This document shows, piece after piece, positions 33,926 to 43,005 of a DNA stretch of 64,000 bases. The notes beneath the pieces are model-generated. The model saw only the letters and a list, made by a program, of their open reading frames with translations. It was not told where the DNA came from and did not search any database. The position numbers were made by a program, and so were the translations under genes. How positions within the stretch are numbered: the stretch's first letter is position 1; every line of letters starts with the position of its first letter. Where the stretch lies: contig NZ_LLXV01000014.1 of the NCBI RefSeq assembly GCF_001431665.1, forward strand, positions 62,001-126,000. Direction: 5' to 3'. The DNA comes from Stenotrophomonas beteli (GTDB taxonomy: Bacteria > Pseudomonadota > Gammaproteobacteria > Xanthomonadales > Xanthomonadaceae).

Positions 33926-35500
33926 ATGCGCAAGACGGTGCTGCTGTTGATCCTGCTGACGGGCCTGGCCCCCTCCGCCTGGGCGGCCACGGTCAAGACC
34001 ACCCATACCACCATCACCAGCTGGGACGGAACGCCGCTGGGCGCCTTCGTCATCGAACCACAGGACGCAGGCAGCGGACGGCTCCCGCTGCTGGTGATGC
34101 CCAGCAGCTGGGCGGTGCCCAGCGCCGAGTACGTGGGCGTGGCGCAATCCCTGGCCGGGCGCGGCTACATCGTCATCAGCTACAGCTCGCGTGGCTTCTG
34201 GGAGTCGGGCGGTACCATCGACATCGCTGGCCCGGCCACGGTGGAAGATGTCAGTGCGCTGATCGATTGGGCGCTGGACCACACGCGGGCCGACCCGGCG
34301 CGCATCGGCGTCTCGGGCATCTCCTACGGCGCCGGCACCAGTCTGCTGGCGGCCGCGCGTGATCCGCGGATCAAGGTGGTTGCCGCCCTGAGCGGCTGGG
34401 CCGACCTGGAGGCCTCGCTGTACAGCAACCACACCCCCAGCGCGCAGGGCATCGCCTTGCTGGTGGCGGCCGGGCTGGCCACCGGGCGTCCGGGTGCCGA
34501 GCTGGCCACCATCAACCGCAACGTGCTGCTGGGCAACTTCCAGGGCGCGGTCGATTCGCTGTTGCCGGTCGCGGCCCAGCGCAGCCCGGCCAGCAGCGTG
34601 GATGAGATCAACGCCAACCGGCCGGCGGTGTTCCTCGCCAATGCCTTCAATGACAGCCTGTTCCCGCCCGGCCAGCTGGTGGACTTCTTCAACCGGCTGC
34701 AAGGGCCCAAGCAACTGCAGCTGCGCCACGGCGATCATGCGCTCAACGAGCTGCTCGGTGCGCTGGGTATTCCCAATGAAGTCTATGAGCAGGCCGGCGA
34801 CTGGTTCGATCACTACCTCAAGGGCGTGGACAACGGCATCAATCGCCAGGCCGCAGTGCAGCTGAAGTCACAGAGGGGTCTCTGGCGCCGATATCCCGAC
34901 TGGCAGGCCACCGGCAACGGCGCCGCCCGCTACGCGCTCACCGCACCCGGTGGCCTGCTGCTGCCCACCGGCGGCCTGGCCGGGAACGGCCACAGCAACG
35001 GCTGGAGCTATCGCATCGGCAGCGGCCTGTTGACCGCTGCCGACTCCGGCGTCGCGATGGCATCGGGCGCCCTGCAGATGATCAACCTGCCACCGGGGGC
35101 CTACATTCCGTTCGTGGGCCGCACGGCGGCCGGTGTCTGGCAGGGCCCGGTGCAGTGGAGCGCACGCCGGCTCGACGGCACGCCCGAGCTGCGGGTCACC
35201 GTGACGCCCAGCCGCGCCAATACAACGCTGTATGCCTACCTGTACGCCGAAGACGTGCTCGGCAATGGCCAGCTGATCAGCCACAAGCCCTACACGCTGC
35301 GCGGTGCAACGCCGGGCCAGGCGCAGACGCTGGACCTGCGCCTGGAGGCCAGCAGCTGGGACCTGCCGGCCGGCAGCCGGTTGACGCTGGTGATCGACAC
35401 GGTGGATCTGCGCTACGCCGGCATCAGCCAGCTGGGCGGGACGGTGACCTTCAGTTCGCCGGCCGCTTCGCCTTCGGTGCTGAAGGTGCCGCTGCACTGA
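33926..35500 (+). CDS. Secreted CocE/X-Pro dipeptidyl-peptidase-type hydrolase (S15-like)
   Basis: 524 residues with signal peptide (1-20). The alpha/beta-hydrolase nucleophile is Ser133 in GISYG; the Asp is in NAFNDSLFPPGQ and the His in LRHGDHALNE. A C-terminal jelly-roll domain (about 330-524, LRVTVTPSRANTTLYAYLY through TLVIDTVDLRY) is that of the S15/CocE family. It could hydrolyse an ester or an X-Pro peptide; the specificity is open. GGGGAGAGA precedes the ATG at 33926. Confidence 0.82.
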   Translation: MRKTVLLLILLTGLAPSAWAATVKTTHTTITSWDGTPLGAFVIEPQDAGSGRLPLLVMPSSWAVPSAEYVGVAQSLAGRGYIVISYSSRGFWESGGTIDIAGPATVEDVSALIDWALDHTRADPARIGVSGISYGAGTSLLAAARDPRIKVVAALSGWADLEASLYSNHTPSAQGIALLVAAGLATGRPGAELATINRNVLLGNFQGAVDSLLPVAAQRSPASSVDEINANRPAVFLANAFNDSLFPPGQLVDFFNRLQGPKQLQLRHGDHALNELLGALGIPNEVYEQAGDWFDHYLKGVDNGINRQAAVQLKSQRGLWRRYPDWQATGNGAARYALTAPGGLLLPTGGLAGNGHSNGWSYRIGSGLLTAADSGVAMASGALQMINLPPGAYIPFVGRTAAGVWQGPVQWSARRLDGTPELRVTVTPSRANTTLYAYLYAEDVLGNGQLISHKPYTLRGATPGQAQTLDLRLEASSWDLPAGSRLTLVIDTVDLRYAGISQLGGTVTFSSPAASPSVLKVPLH

Positions 35501-35510
35501 GGTGCAACGG

Positions 35511-35532
35511 CGGGCACCGATACCGGTGCCCG
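35511..35532 (+). terminator. Terminator after the S15-type hydrolase gene
   Basis: CGGGCACCG and CGGTGCCCG are perfect 9-bp arms around ATAC, 11 bp after the stop codon. The remaining bases to 35747 contain no supported gene. Confidence 0.6.
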
Positions 35533-35747
35533 GCCGACGTGCACGCCCGGAAGGCCTGCATGCCACGGCTCAAAGCGGCTGTGGCAGCAGGGTCCGGATC
35601 ACCTCGTGCTGCTTGCACAGCGTGGCCCGTTGCACGAAACGGTGGATGATCGACGCGGCGCACCTTGCGCTGGTTGTCCATGTCCAGCAGCGGGGCGACC
35701 TGTCCCGCACCGCCACGTGCGGGCAAAGCACGCGCGTCGCCTGCCGG

Positions 35748-36281
35748 TTACCGGATCGATTGCGGCACGCGCCGCAGCCTGCGGACGTCGTAGCCCATCT
35801 GCGCGATCCGCTGCACGGCCTGCTGGTAGTCCTGCTCGGACACCTTCGGCGTGCGCGCCATGTACCAGACGTAGTCGCGCTTGCTACGGGCTACGATCGT
35901 CTGGCTGTAGTCATCGTCCAGCCAGGCAATGATGTATTCGGCCTGGATGGGCCAGACGAACTGCATGCCCCAGACCGCGCCCTGGCCATCCTTCTCCACG
36001 CGCCCCAGCGGGTGCATCGAGCGCTGCGGGGCGGCAAAGCTGCCCTTGCGGTAGGTGAAGGTGGTCTGGATGCGCCCGTCCGCTCGCAGCGCGTAGCTCT
36101 CGACCGCATCGTAAGCCTCGCGCTCCGGCCACGAGGGAATGTGCGCGATCACGTACCAGTCGCCCATGAAGCGTGGCACATCCACCGAGGGTGGGCGTGG
36201 CAGCGGGCGGGTGTCCTGGGCACTGCAGCCGGTGCCGAACAGGCCCACGGCCAGCAAAGGAAGCAGGGAGAGCAGGCGCAT
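35748..36281 (-). CDS. Bacterial lipocalin (Blc-type outer-membrane lipoprotein)
   Basis: 177 residues. The lipobox LFGTGCSA puts the lipidated Cys near residue 19. The lipocalin motif is RFMGDWYVIAHIP, and DYVWYMARTPKVSE matches the Blc C-terminus. Blc binds lysophospholipids and fatty acids under membrane stress. It is the last gene of the eight-gene lipid operon, 8 bp after the second methyltransferase, so it may carry or repair the modified lipids. Confidence 0.85.
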   Translation of the reverse strand: MRLLSLLPLLAVGLFGTGCSAQDTRPLPRPPSVDVPRFMGDWYVIAHIPSWPEREAYDAVESYALRADGRIQTTFTYRKGSFAAPQRSMHPLGRVEKDGQGAVWGMQFVWPIQAEYIIAWLDDDYSQTIVARSKRDYVWYMARTPKVSEQDYQQAVQRIAQMGYDVRRLRRVPQSIR

Positions 36282-36289
36282 GGGTCACC

Positions 36290-37363
36290 TCAGCGGGGGC
36301 GGAACAGATAGTGAGCCACCAGCCATTGCTGGCCGCCGTCATAGCCGAACAACTCGGCACAGGCCATCCAGAACATCCGCCAGCGCTGCCACCAGATCCG
36401 GGCGGCGGCCTCGCCGTAGGTGGCCACCAGCACCGGCATCACCCGCTCGCGTGCGGCATCCTGGTTGGCCAGCCAATGCTCGGCGGTGCGCTGGTAATGG
36501 GTGCCATCGAGCAGCCAGCGCTGCTCCAGCCGGAGGTCGCGCTGGAAATGCAGCAGGGTATCGGCCGCCGGCATCAGGCCGCCGGTGAAGAAGTGGCGGC
36601 CCATCCAGTTGTCGCCGCCGTCGGTCTCGAACGGGTACATCAGGGTGCGGTGCGCGAAGATGTGAACGAACAGCGCGCCATCGGCCTTCAGCCAGCGGCC
36701 GATGCGCTGCAGCAGCTGCGGGTAGTTGCGCACATGCTCGAACATCTCCACCGAGACGCAGCGGTCGAATCCAGCATCGGGCAGCGCCAGCTGGTTGACA
36801 TCGCAGGTGATCACCTCGACGTTGCCCAGCCCACGTGCAGTGCACTGTGCCAGGATGTGCGCTCGCTGGCTGTGCGAGTTGGATACTGCGGTGATCCGCG
36901 CATTCGGATAGCGCTCGGCCATCCACAGCGTCAGCGAGCCCCAGCCACAGCCGAGCTCCAGGATCTGCTGGCCATCGGCCAGTGCAGCACGCTCGCCGTA
37001 CAGCGCCAGCATCGCCTCTTCGGCCTGGTCCAGGGTCTCCTGGCCGCTGGCGTAATAGCAGCTGCTGTACTTCAGGCGTTTGCCCAGGCAGGCCTGGAAG
37101 AAGGCGGCCGGTACCTCGTAGTGCTGGCGATTGGCGGCGTCGGTATGCAGCGCTACCGCGCTGCCGGCCAGTTCGGCAATGCGCTGCCGGAAGCGCGCGG
37201 ACTGCGCCTCGATGCCGCCGCGCGCTTCGTCATGCAGGCGCTGCGCGCACAGGCGGCGGATACCCGCGCGCAGGGCCGCATCGGGTACCAGGCCGCGCTC
37301 GGCCCAGGCGATCAGGCCGGTCTCTTTCCCGTCGCTGGCGGGCAATGAAGCGGTGGCGGTCAT
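36290..37363 (-). CDS. Second CFA-synthase-like SAM methyltransferase
   Basis: 357 residues of the cyclopropane-fatty-acid-synthase fold. It has NRQHYEVPAAFFQACLGKRLKYSSCYY as substrate motif and ILELGCGWGSLTLWMAERYP as SAM site. It lacks the longer N-terminal domain of true CFA synthases and is closer to the fatty-acid or N-methyltransferase branch. In Rhodobacter a related methylase acts in methylated and furan fatty acid synthesis. Its ATG overlaps the DUF1295 stop by 4 bp, with AGGAG upstream. Confidence 0.78.
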   Translation of the reverse strand: MTATASLPASDGKETGLIAWAERGLVPDAALRAGIRRLCAQRLHDEARGGIEAQSARFRQRIAELAGSAVALHTDAANRQHYEVPAAFFQACLGKRLKYSSCYYASGQETLDQAEEAMLALYGERAALADGQQILELGCGWGSLTLWMAERYPNARITAVSNSHSQRAHILAQCTARGLGNVEVITCDVNQLALPDAGFDRCVSVEMFEHVRNYPQLLQRIGRWLKADGALFVHIFAHRTLMYPFETDGGDNWMGRHFFTGGLMPAADTLLHFQRDLRLEQRWLLDGTHYQRTAEHWLANQDAARERVMPVLVATYGEAAARIWWQRWRMFWMACAELFGYDGGQQWLVAHYLFRPR

Positions 37364-38145
37364 TTCTGGGGCTCCTGGGAACGGTGGGGAAACCATGGGA
37401 AGAACATCGGTGTACTGCGCTGGTAGTCGCGGTAGTCGTCGCCGCGGCTGCGCAGGGCCTGCTTCTCGGTGAACGGGATGCCGCTCAGGTAGCGCAGGAA
37501 CACGTACATCAGCAGGGGCCCGGACCAGGCCAGCCACCACAGCGGGGAGCCGACCGCCAACAGCACGTAGCTGAACCAGTGCAGCCATTCAAAGAAGTAG
37601 TTGGGATGGCGCGAGTACCGCCACAGGCCGGCGCGACAGGTCCGTCCCTGGTTGGCCGGATCGGCGCGGAAGCGCGCCAGCTGGCGGTCGGCCAGTGCCT
37701 CACCGCCCACACTCAGCAGCCACACGCCTCCGGCGGCCAGCAGCCAGGGCGACAGGCCCGGGCGCGGATTGGCGGCAGCGGCAGCAAAGGGCAGGGCGAA
37801 CACGGCCACCAGCACCGCCTGCGCCATGAAGAAGCCGAAGATCCGCCGTTGATCGCCCTGCCAGTGCTCACGCAGATAACGATACCGCCCGTCCTCGCTT
37901 TCGCTGCGCACGCGACGCCACAGATGCAGCGCGAGCCGGCTGCCCCACAGGCCGCCGAGCACAGCCAGCGTTGCACGGGGCGCGAGCGCGCCGTCGCCCA
38001 GTACTGCCAGCAGCAGGGCCGATGCACCCACGCCTTTGGCCCACAGCACATCGACCACGCCGATGTTGCGGTGGCGACGCTGCCAGGCCCAGCCCCAGCA
38101 CATGATCAGTGCCGCGTACAGCAGCACCCACAGCAGCGCGCTCAT
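37360..38145 (-). CDS. DUF1295 membrane oxidoreductase (steroid 5-alpha-reductase fold)
   Basis: 261 residues with about six membrane segments. The C-terminal signature RYSRHPNYFFEWLHWFSY followed by GIPFTEKQALRSRGDDYRDYQ is that of DUF1295/isoprenylcysteine-methyltransferase-like reductases, which use NADPH or SAM. It probably acts on a lipid in the inner membrane. ATGA overlaps on both sides tie it to DUF2878 and the methyltransferase. Confidence 0.8.
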   Translation of the reverse strand: MSALLWVLLYAALIMCWGWAWQRRHRNIGVVDVLWAKGVGASALLLAVLGDGALAPRATLAVLGGLWGSRLALHLWRRVRSESEDGRYRYLREHWQGDQRRIFGFFMAQAVLVAVFALPFAAAAANPRPGLSPWLLAAGGVWLLSVGGEALADRQLARFRADPANQGRTCRAGLWRYSRHPNYFFEWLHWFSYVLLAVGSPLWWLAWSGPLLMYVFLRYLSGIPFTEKQALRSRGDDYRDYQRSTPMFFPWFPHRSQEPQK

Positions 38146-38690
38146 GGCGACACCCCCGCAAGCGGTGGCCGCGGCGTCGCGGGCGACCAGCGCCGGGCGG
38201 CAAGGCACAGCACGGACAGGGCGATGCTCCAGCCTGCGCCGAGCAGCAGCACGCCGTGCCAGGCCGGCGCCATGAACTGCACGGCACCGAAGCCCCGCGC
38301 GGCGGAAAGATAGGCCAGCGGTGCGAGCAGCAGGCCGAACAGGAACGGCAGCGCAGCGTGGCGCTGCAGGAAGCGCATCGACGAGGTGAGCGTCATGGCG
38401 AACGCCGCCCACAGCGACAGGATCCACGGCGGCGGCGCCCAGCCCAGCGGTGCTGCGGCATAGCGCACGGTGCCGCTGGCGGCGGCGCTGGCATCCACCA
38501 GCCAGGCGCATGCCATCGCAAGCAGGATCAACCGCAGGTCCAGGCGGACATGCGGAGAGCTCGACAGCTGGCTGCCGACATACAGGGCTGCACCCAGCAG
38601 CGCGGGCCACTGCCAGCCGCGGCCGGCGCCGGCCACGGCGCACAGCCAGACCAGTTGGTTGCCGACCAGGTTGACCCAGGCCCGGCGCAT
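38142..38690 (-). CDS. DUF2878 membrane protein
   Basis: 182 residues with five or six hydrophobic segments; begins MRRAWVNLVGNQLVWLCAV, typical of DUF2878. Function is unknown, but the family is recurrently found between CFA synthase and DUF1295 genes in ChrR-type stress operons of gamma-proteobacteria. It starts one base after the CFA synthase stop codon. Confidence 0.75.
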   Translation of the reverse strand: MRRAWVNLVGNQLVWLCAVAGAGRGWQWPALLGAALYVGSQLSSSPHVRLDLRLILLAMACAWLVDASAAASGTVRYAAAPLGWAPPPWILSLWAAFAMTLTSSMRFLQRHAALPFLFGLLLAPLAYLSAARGFGAVQFMAPAWHGVLLLGAGWSIALSVLCLAARRWSPATPRPPLAGVSP

Positions 38691-38691
38691 C

Positions 38692-39951
38692 TCAGCCTTC
38701 CCGCCCTGGCGCCAGGCTGCACCGGTGACCCGGCCGCGCCATCAGCAGGTGCGAGACCCCGATCGAGCGCTCCAGGAAGCCCCCCTCGCAATACGCAAGG
38801 TAGAACTCCCACAGGCGGCAGAACCGCTCATCGAACCCCTGCGCCTGCACCGCCGCCCGCTGGGCCAGGAAGCGGCGGCGCCAGGCCCGCAGGGTCAGCG
38901 CGTAGGAATGGCCGAAGTCGCGCTGGGCGATCAGCTGCAGATCGCTGGCGCGGGTCTTGGCAGCCATGATCGCGTTGATCGAAGGAATGAAGCTGCCTGG
39001 AAATACGTAACGCTTGATGTAGTCCACGCTGCGCCGCGCCTGTTCGTACCGATGGTCCTCGATGGTGATCGCCTGCAGCAGCGCCAGGCCATCAGGCTTC
39101 AGCAGCCGCTGCAGAGTGGCCATGTAGGTGTCCAGATACTCAGCGCCGATGGCCTCGATCATTTCAATGGACACCAGCTTGTCGAACTGCCCGTCCAGGT
39201 CACGGTAGTCCTGCATCAACAGCGTGATGCGGTCCTGCAGGCCGGCGGCGTGCACACGCTGTGTGGCCAGCGCATGCTGCTCGGCGGAAAGCGTGGTGGT
39301 GGTGACATGGCAGCCATGATGGCGGGCGGCGTGCAGGGCGAAACCGCCCCAGCCGGTGCCGATCTCGATCACCCGGTCTTCGGGGCCCAGTTGCAGCTGC
39401 TGGCAGACCTGCTCCAGCTTGCGCAGCGAGGCGGCCTCAAGCGACTCGGTTTCACTGGCGAACAGGGCGGAGGAGTACATCAGGTCCGGCGACAGGAACA
39501 GGCTGAAGAAATCATTGCCCAGGTCGTAGTGCGCTGCGATGTTGCGGCGGCTTCCCTCGCGGCTGTTGCGGCGCAACCGGCCCCACCCGCGAAGCAGCCA
39601 ACCGCCGATACGGGCCGGGCCGTGCTCCATGCCGTCCAGCAGGTCGCGGTTGCGCACCAGCAGCTGCACCAGCCCGACCAGGTCATCGCACTGCCATTCG
39701 CCCAGGATGTAGCTCTCGCCGGCGCCGACGCTGCCCTGCGCCGCCACTCTACGGAAGAAGGCCGGATCGTCGATGTGCAGCGTGACGCGCAGCGCGGCGT
39801 CCGTTTCTCCCAGCCTTACCTCGCCCAGGGCATCGCGTACGCACAGGCATCCACCGCGCATCGGGGCCAGCTGTGCCAGCAGCCGCCGGCGCAGGAAGGT
39901 ATCCAGGGCGCCAGGCCGGGGCAGCGCCACGGAAGGGGTCACGTCGTTCAT
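38692..39951 (-). CDS. cfa: Cyclopropane-fatty-acyl-phospholipid synthase
   Basis: 419 residues. Both CFA domains are present: the N-terminal lipid-binding part, then AAHYDLGNDFFSLFLSPDLMYSSALF and the SAM motif VIEIGTGWGGFALH, with EMIEAIG downstream. It methylates unsaturated phospholipid acyl chains, or makes a methylated olefin as related enzymes do. The position after DUF1365 and a flavin oxidase matches sigma-E regulons of alpha- and gamma-proteobacteria. Start overlaps the DUF1365 stop. Confidence 0.88.
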   Translation of the reverse strand: MNDVTPSVALPRPGALDTFLRRRLLAQLAPMRGGCLCVRDALGEVRLGETDAALRVTLHIDDPAFFRRVAAQGSVGAGESYILGEWQCDDLVGLVQLLVRNRDLLDGMEHGPARIGGWLLRGWGRLRRNSREGSRRNIAAHYDLGNDFFSLFLSPDLMYSSALFASETESLEAASLRKLEQVCQQLQLGPEDRVIEIGTGWGGFALHAARHHGCHVTTTTLSAEQHALATQRVHAAGLQDRITLLMQDYRDLDGQFDKLVSIEMIEAIGAEYLDTYMATLQRLLKPDGLALLQAITIEDHRYEQARRSVDYIKRYVFPGSFIPSINAIMAAKTRASDLQLIAQRDFGHSYALTLRAWRRRFLAQRAAVQAQGFDERFCRLWEFYLAYCEGGFLERSIGVSHLLMARPGHRCSLAPGREG

Positions 39952-40715
39952 CGGGGCTTCTCGGCAAGGGAAGGGTGGTCATGCACGGGGTTGCGTTTGA
40001 ACCACAGGCGCAGCGCATGCCAGTGGATGGCTGCCACCACCTGCACGGTCATCAGCGGATAACAGGCCAGTACGCGTGCCAGGCCGCGTCCGTCCAACGG
40101 ACGGCGCCGCAGGGTCTGGGTGGCGTCGAACTGGCGCGCGCCGTGCTGCAGCACCTGCATGTGCACGCGCAGATCCTGCCCGGGCATGCTGAAGCGCCAG
40201 TCATAACGGCAGTCCATTGCCATGAACGGCGAGACATGGAAGCACTTGTCGAACTGCCAGCGCAGCGAGGCGCCTTCGCGGGTGGCCGCCGCCGCCGGCA
40301 GGACGTAGGCGTGGCGCTCCTTCCACGGAGTGTTGGTGATCTCGGCAACGATGCACTCCAGCGTGCTGCCGTCAGCGGCATAGCAGTAGTAGAAGCTGAC
40401 CGGGTTGAACACATGCCCGCCATAGCGCAGATGGGTCAGCAGGCGCACCGGCCCGGCCGGGCGATGGCCGAGGGCGGCTGCGGCATGATCACGAACGGCA
40501 TCGGCCAAGGGCCTGGCCGCATCGCCGAAGTAGTCGCTGCGGCGGAACTCGGCCAGGTTGCGGCGGTTCACGGACCACAACCAGCGGCCGGCGAACACCG
40601 AATCCAGCTCGTCCAGATCGAGCAGCAGCTGCGCGATCGGGTAGCGGAACTGATGGGGGTGCGGCTGGTGCCTGCGATGCAGCACATGGCCGAAGTAGAG
40701 GGCGCTGGCGCTCAC
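39948..40715 (-). CDS. DUF1365 protein
   Basis: 255 residues. DUF1365 hallmarks are HRRHQPHPHQFRYPIAQLLLDLDEL and LTHLRYGGHVFNPVSFYYCY. The function is unproven, but genes of this family are nearly always next to a FAD-dependent oxidoreductase and a CFA synthase. The start is GTG at 40715, overlapping the upstream stop as GTGA. Confidence 0.82.
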   Translation of the reverse strand: MSASALYFGHVLHRRHQPHPHQFRYPIAQLLLDLDELDSVFAGRWLWSVNRRNLAEFRRSDYFGDAARPLADAVRDHAAAALGHRPAGPVRLLTHLRYGGHVFNPVSFYYCYAADGSTLECIVAEITNTPWKERHAYVLPAAAATREGASLRWQFDKCFHVSPFMAMDCRYDWRFSMPGQDLRVHMQVLQHGARQFDATQTLRRRPLDGRGLARVLACYPLMTVQVVAAIHWHALRLWFKRNPVHDHPSLAEKPR

Positions 40716-41989
40716 GCGGCCACCCCGCCCGGCAGCGGCACCAGCCGTTGCTGCATCTGAGCGCGCAGCGCATCGACCACCTGCCGCGCACTGCGGATGC
40801 CGTCCTCGTGGAAGCCCCAGCCCCAGTAGGCCCCTGCGAACCACGTATGGCGCCGTCCCTGCAGTTCGGCCCAGCGCTGCTGCGCACGCACTGCGGCGTG
40901 GTCGTGTACCGGGTGGGCATAGTGCAGGGTGCGCAGCACCTTGTCTGGATCGATGGCCTGGCTGCGGTTGAGCGTGACCACCAGCGGCGTGCGACCCGGC
41001 AGGCCCTGCAGCAGGTTCATGCAATAGCTGACCGTGCAAGGCGCTGCAGGGTCGCGCGGCACGTGCGCGTTCCAGGCCGCCCAGGCCTTGCGGTTGCGCG
41101 GCAGCAACGCAGCGTCGGTATGCAGCACCACTTCGTTGGCCTGGTAGCGGATGGCGCCCAGCACCTCGCGCTCGGCGGCGTCCGCATCGCCCAGCAGCGC
41201 CAGCGCCTGATCGCTGTGGCAGGCCAGGATCACCTCATCGAAGCCCTCCACGCCCGCTGCGCTGCGCACGCGCACGCCGTGCGGCATGCGCTCGATGGAA
41301 TGCACCGGGCAATGCAGCCGCTCATGCACCCGCCAGCGCCGGCGCAGTGCATCGACATAGCGCGCAGAGCCCCCGCTGACCACCCGCCACGGCGAGCGTC
41401 CGCGGATCTGCAGCATCTGGTGATTGGCCATGAACTGGGCCAGGTAGCGGGCAGGGAACGCTTCTACGGTGGCGCTGGGCGAGGACCACAAGGCCGATGC
41501 CATCGGCAGCAGGTGCTCTTCGACGAAGGCGCTGCCGTAGCGCTGGCTGCGCAGGTACTGCCCCAGCGTCGGCCCCTCCGGTTCGGACAGCAATCGTGGC
41601 GCATCACGATAGAACCGCCGCAGGTCGGAGAGCATGCCCCAGAAGCGTGGCGAGACCAGGTTGCGGCGCTGGCAGAACAGGCCATCGAGCGAGGTGGCGT
41701 TGTATTCCACTCCGCTGCGCTCGCTGTGCATCGAAAAGCTCATGGTGGTGGGCTGCGAGGCCACCCCCAGCTCGTCGAACAGGGCCGTCAGCAGCGGGTA
41801 ATGCAGTGGGTTGAAGACGATGAAGCCGGTGTCCACGGCCAGGCGACGGCCTTCAACCTCCACCTCATGGGTGTGGGTATGGCCGCCCAGATGGTCGCCT
41901 GCCTCGAACAGCGTGACCTCGTGCTCTCCGTCCAGCCACCAGGCACTGGCCAGCCCTGCGATGCCCGATCCGACAATGGCGATGCGCAT
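40712..41989 (-). CDS. FAD-dependent amine-oxidase-like oxidoreductase
   Basis: 425 residues. It opens with the FAD-binding motif IAIVGSGIAGLASAWWL followed by LFEAGDHLGGHTHTHEV, and ends FAGAYWGWGFHEDGIRSA. This is the flavin-protein family always paired with DUF1365/CFA genes; a Rhodobacter relative is reported to desaturate methylated acyl chains on the way to furan fatty acids. Starts one base after the desaturase stop. Confidence 0.82.
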   Translation of the reverse strand: MRIAIVGSGIAGLASAWWLDGEHEVTLFEAGDHLGGHTHTHEVEVEGRRLAVDTGFIVFNPLHYPLLTALFDELGVASQPTTMSFSMHSERSGVEYNATSLDGLFCQRRNLVSPRFWGMLSDLRRFYRDAPRLLSEPEGPTLGQYLRSQRYGSAFVEEHLLPMASALWSSPSATVEAFPARYLAQFMANHQMLQIRGRSPWRVVSGGSARYVDALRRRWRVHERLHCPVHSIERMPHGVRVRSAAGVEGFDEVILACHSDQALALLGDADAAEREVLGAIRYQANEVVLHTDAALLPRNRKAWAAWNAHVPRDPAAPCTVSYCMNLLQGLPGRTPLVVTLNRSQAIDPDKVLRTLHYAHPVHDHAAVRAQQRWAELQGRRHTWFAGAYWGWGFHEDGIRSARQVVDALRAQMQQRLVPLPGGVAA

Positions 41990-41990
41990 G

Positions 41991-42938
41991 TCAGTACCTC
42001 GCCCTGGCCAGCACCCAGCCCGGGATCGGCTTGAGCCCTTTCACCAGGCCCAGCAGCGCCATCACGCGCAGGCCGTACCAGGTCAGGTCGACCTCCCACC
42101 AGCGGAACCCCTGGCGCACCGTGCCGGGGAAGAAATGATGGTTGTTGTGCCAGCCTTCGCCAAAGGTCAGCAATGCCAGCCAGAGATTGTTGCGGCTGTC
42201 GTCACGGGTATCGAAACGACGGCGGCCGAAGCGATGTGCCAGTGAGTTGATGGTGACGGTGGCGTGGAACAGCACCACCGTTGAGATGAAGAAGCCCCAC
42301 ACCAGCAGCTGCGGCCCATCGGTGTGCAATGCCGGCGCCCACCGTTGCAACGCCGCCCCGGCGGCATAGAGCGCGGCAGCGAGCAGCACCGGCACCGCGG
42401 TATCGAAGCGGTCCAGCCAACGCAGCTCCGGGAAGACCGCCAGATCCGGTATCCGCGACAGATCGGTAGCGAAGGCATCACGGGTCAGGAACCAACCCAT
42501 GTGGCTGCGCCAGAAGCCTCCCTGGCGCGGTGAATGCGGATCCAGAGGCTGGTCGGCATGGCGGTGGTGATGACGATGATGCGCGGCCCACCATAGCGGA
42601 CCGCGCTGCACGCTGGCGGCACCGATGGCCGCGAACACGAACTGCACCGCCCGCGAGGCCTGGAAGGTGCGGTGGGAGAAATAGCGGTGATAGAACGCCG
42701 TGATGGCAAACATGCGCACCGCGTACAGCGCAGCAGCGACGATGACGGCCGTCCACGAGATGCCGACCCAGATCACCGCCAGGCAGGCCAGGTGCATCAG
42801 CGCGAAGGGGACCGCGCGCAGCCAGTCGATGCGCTCGCCGCGCTCGCTCACGGCGTCCGGTGCACTGCCGGTGTCGAACCATCGTTGCAGCGTGCGCAGC
42901 AGGCGACGGCGGGGAGGGGACTCGACAGCGGCCATCAT
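41991..42938 (-). CDS. Membrane fatty-acid desaturase (stearoyl-CoA delta-9 type)
   Basis: 315 residues. The three histidine boxes of acyl-CoA desaturases are present: HRYFSH (84-89), HHRHHH (120-125) and HNNHH (264-268), within four membrane segments. It introduces a double bond using O2 at a di-iron site. First gene of an eight-gene operon driven by the ECF-type promoter at 42964-42992, giving a leader of about 20 bases. Two tandem ATGs (42938, 42935) are possible starts. Confidence 0.88.
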   Translation of the reverse strand: MMAAVESPPRRRLLRTLQRWFDTGSAPDAVSERGERIDWLRAVPFALMHLACLAVIWVGISWTAVIVAAALYAVRMFAITAFYHRYFSHRTFQASRAVQFVFAAIGAASVQRGPLWWAAHHRHHHRHADQPLDPHSPRQGGFWRSHMGWFLTRDAFATDLSRIPDLAVFPELRWLDRFDTAVPVLLAAALYAAGAALQRWAPALHTDGPQLLVWGFFISTVVLFHATVTINSLAHRFGRRRFDTRDDSRNNLWLALLTFGEGWHNNHHFFPGTVRQGFRWWEVDLTWYGLRVMALLGLVKGLKPIPGWVLARARY

Positions 42939-42963
42939 GCGATCCGGGTTGGCGTATGCATCC

Positions 42964-42992
42964 TCTACGCAGGATCGAGGCATCTGGATGCA
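42964..42992 (-). promoter_or_regulatory. ECF sigma promoter P1, lipid operon
   Basis: On the minus strand TGCATCCAG (42992-42984), 14 bases, then CGTAGA (42969-42964). It is identical in both boxes to the promoter before the ECF sigma gene. The desaturase start is 26 bp downstream of the -10 box. Confidence 0.88.
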
Positions 42993-43005
42993 GAGGATGT
43001 GGAGT

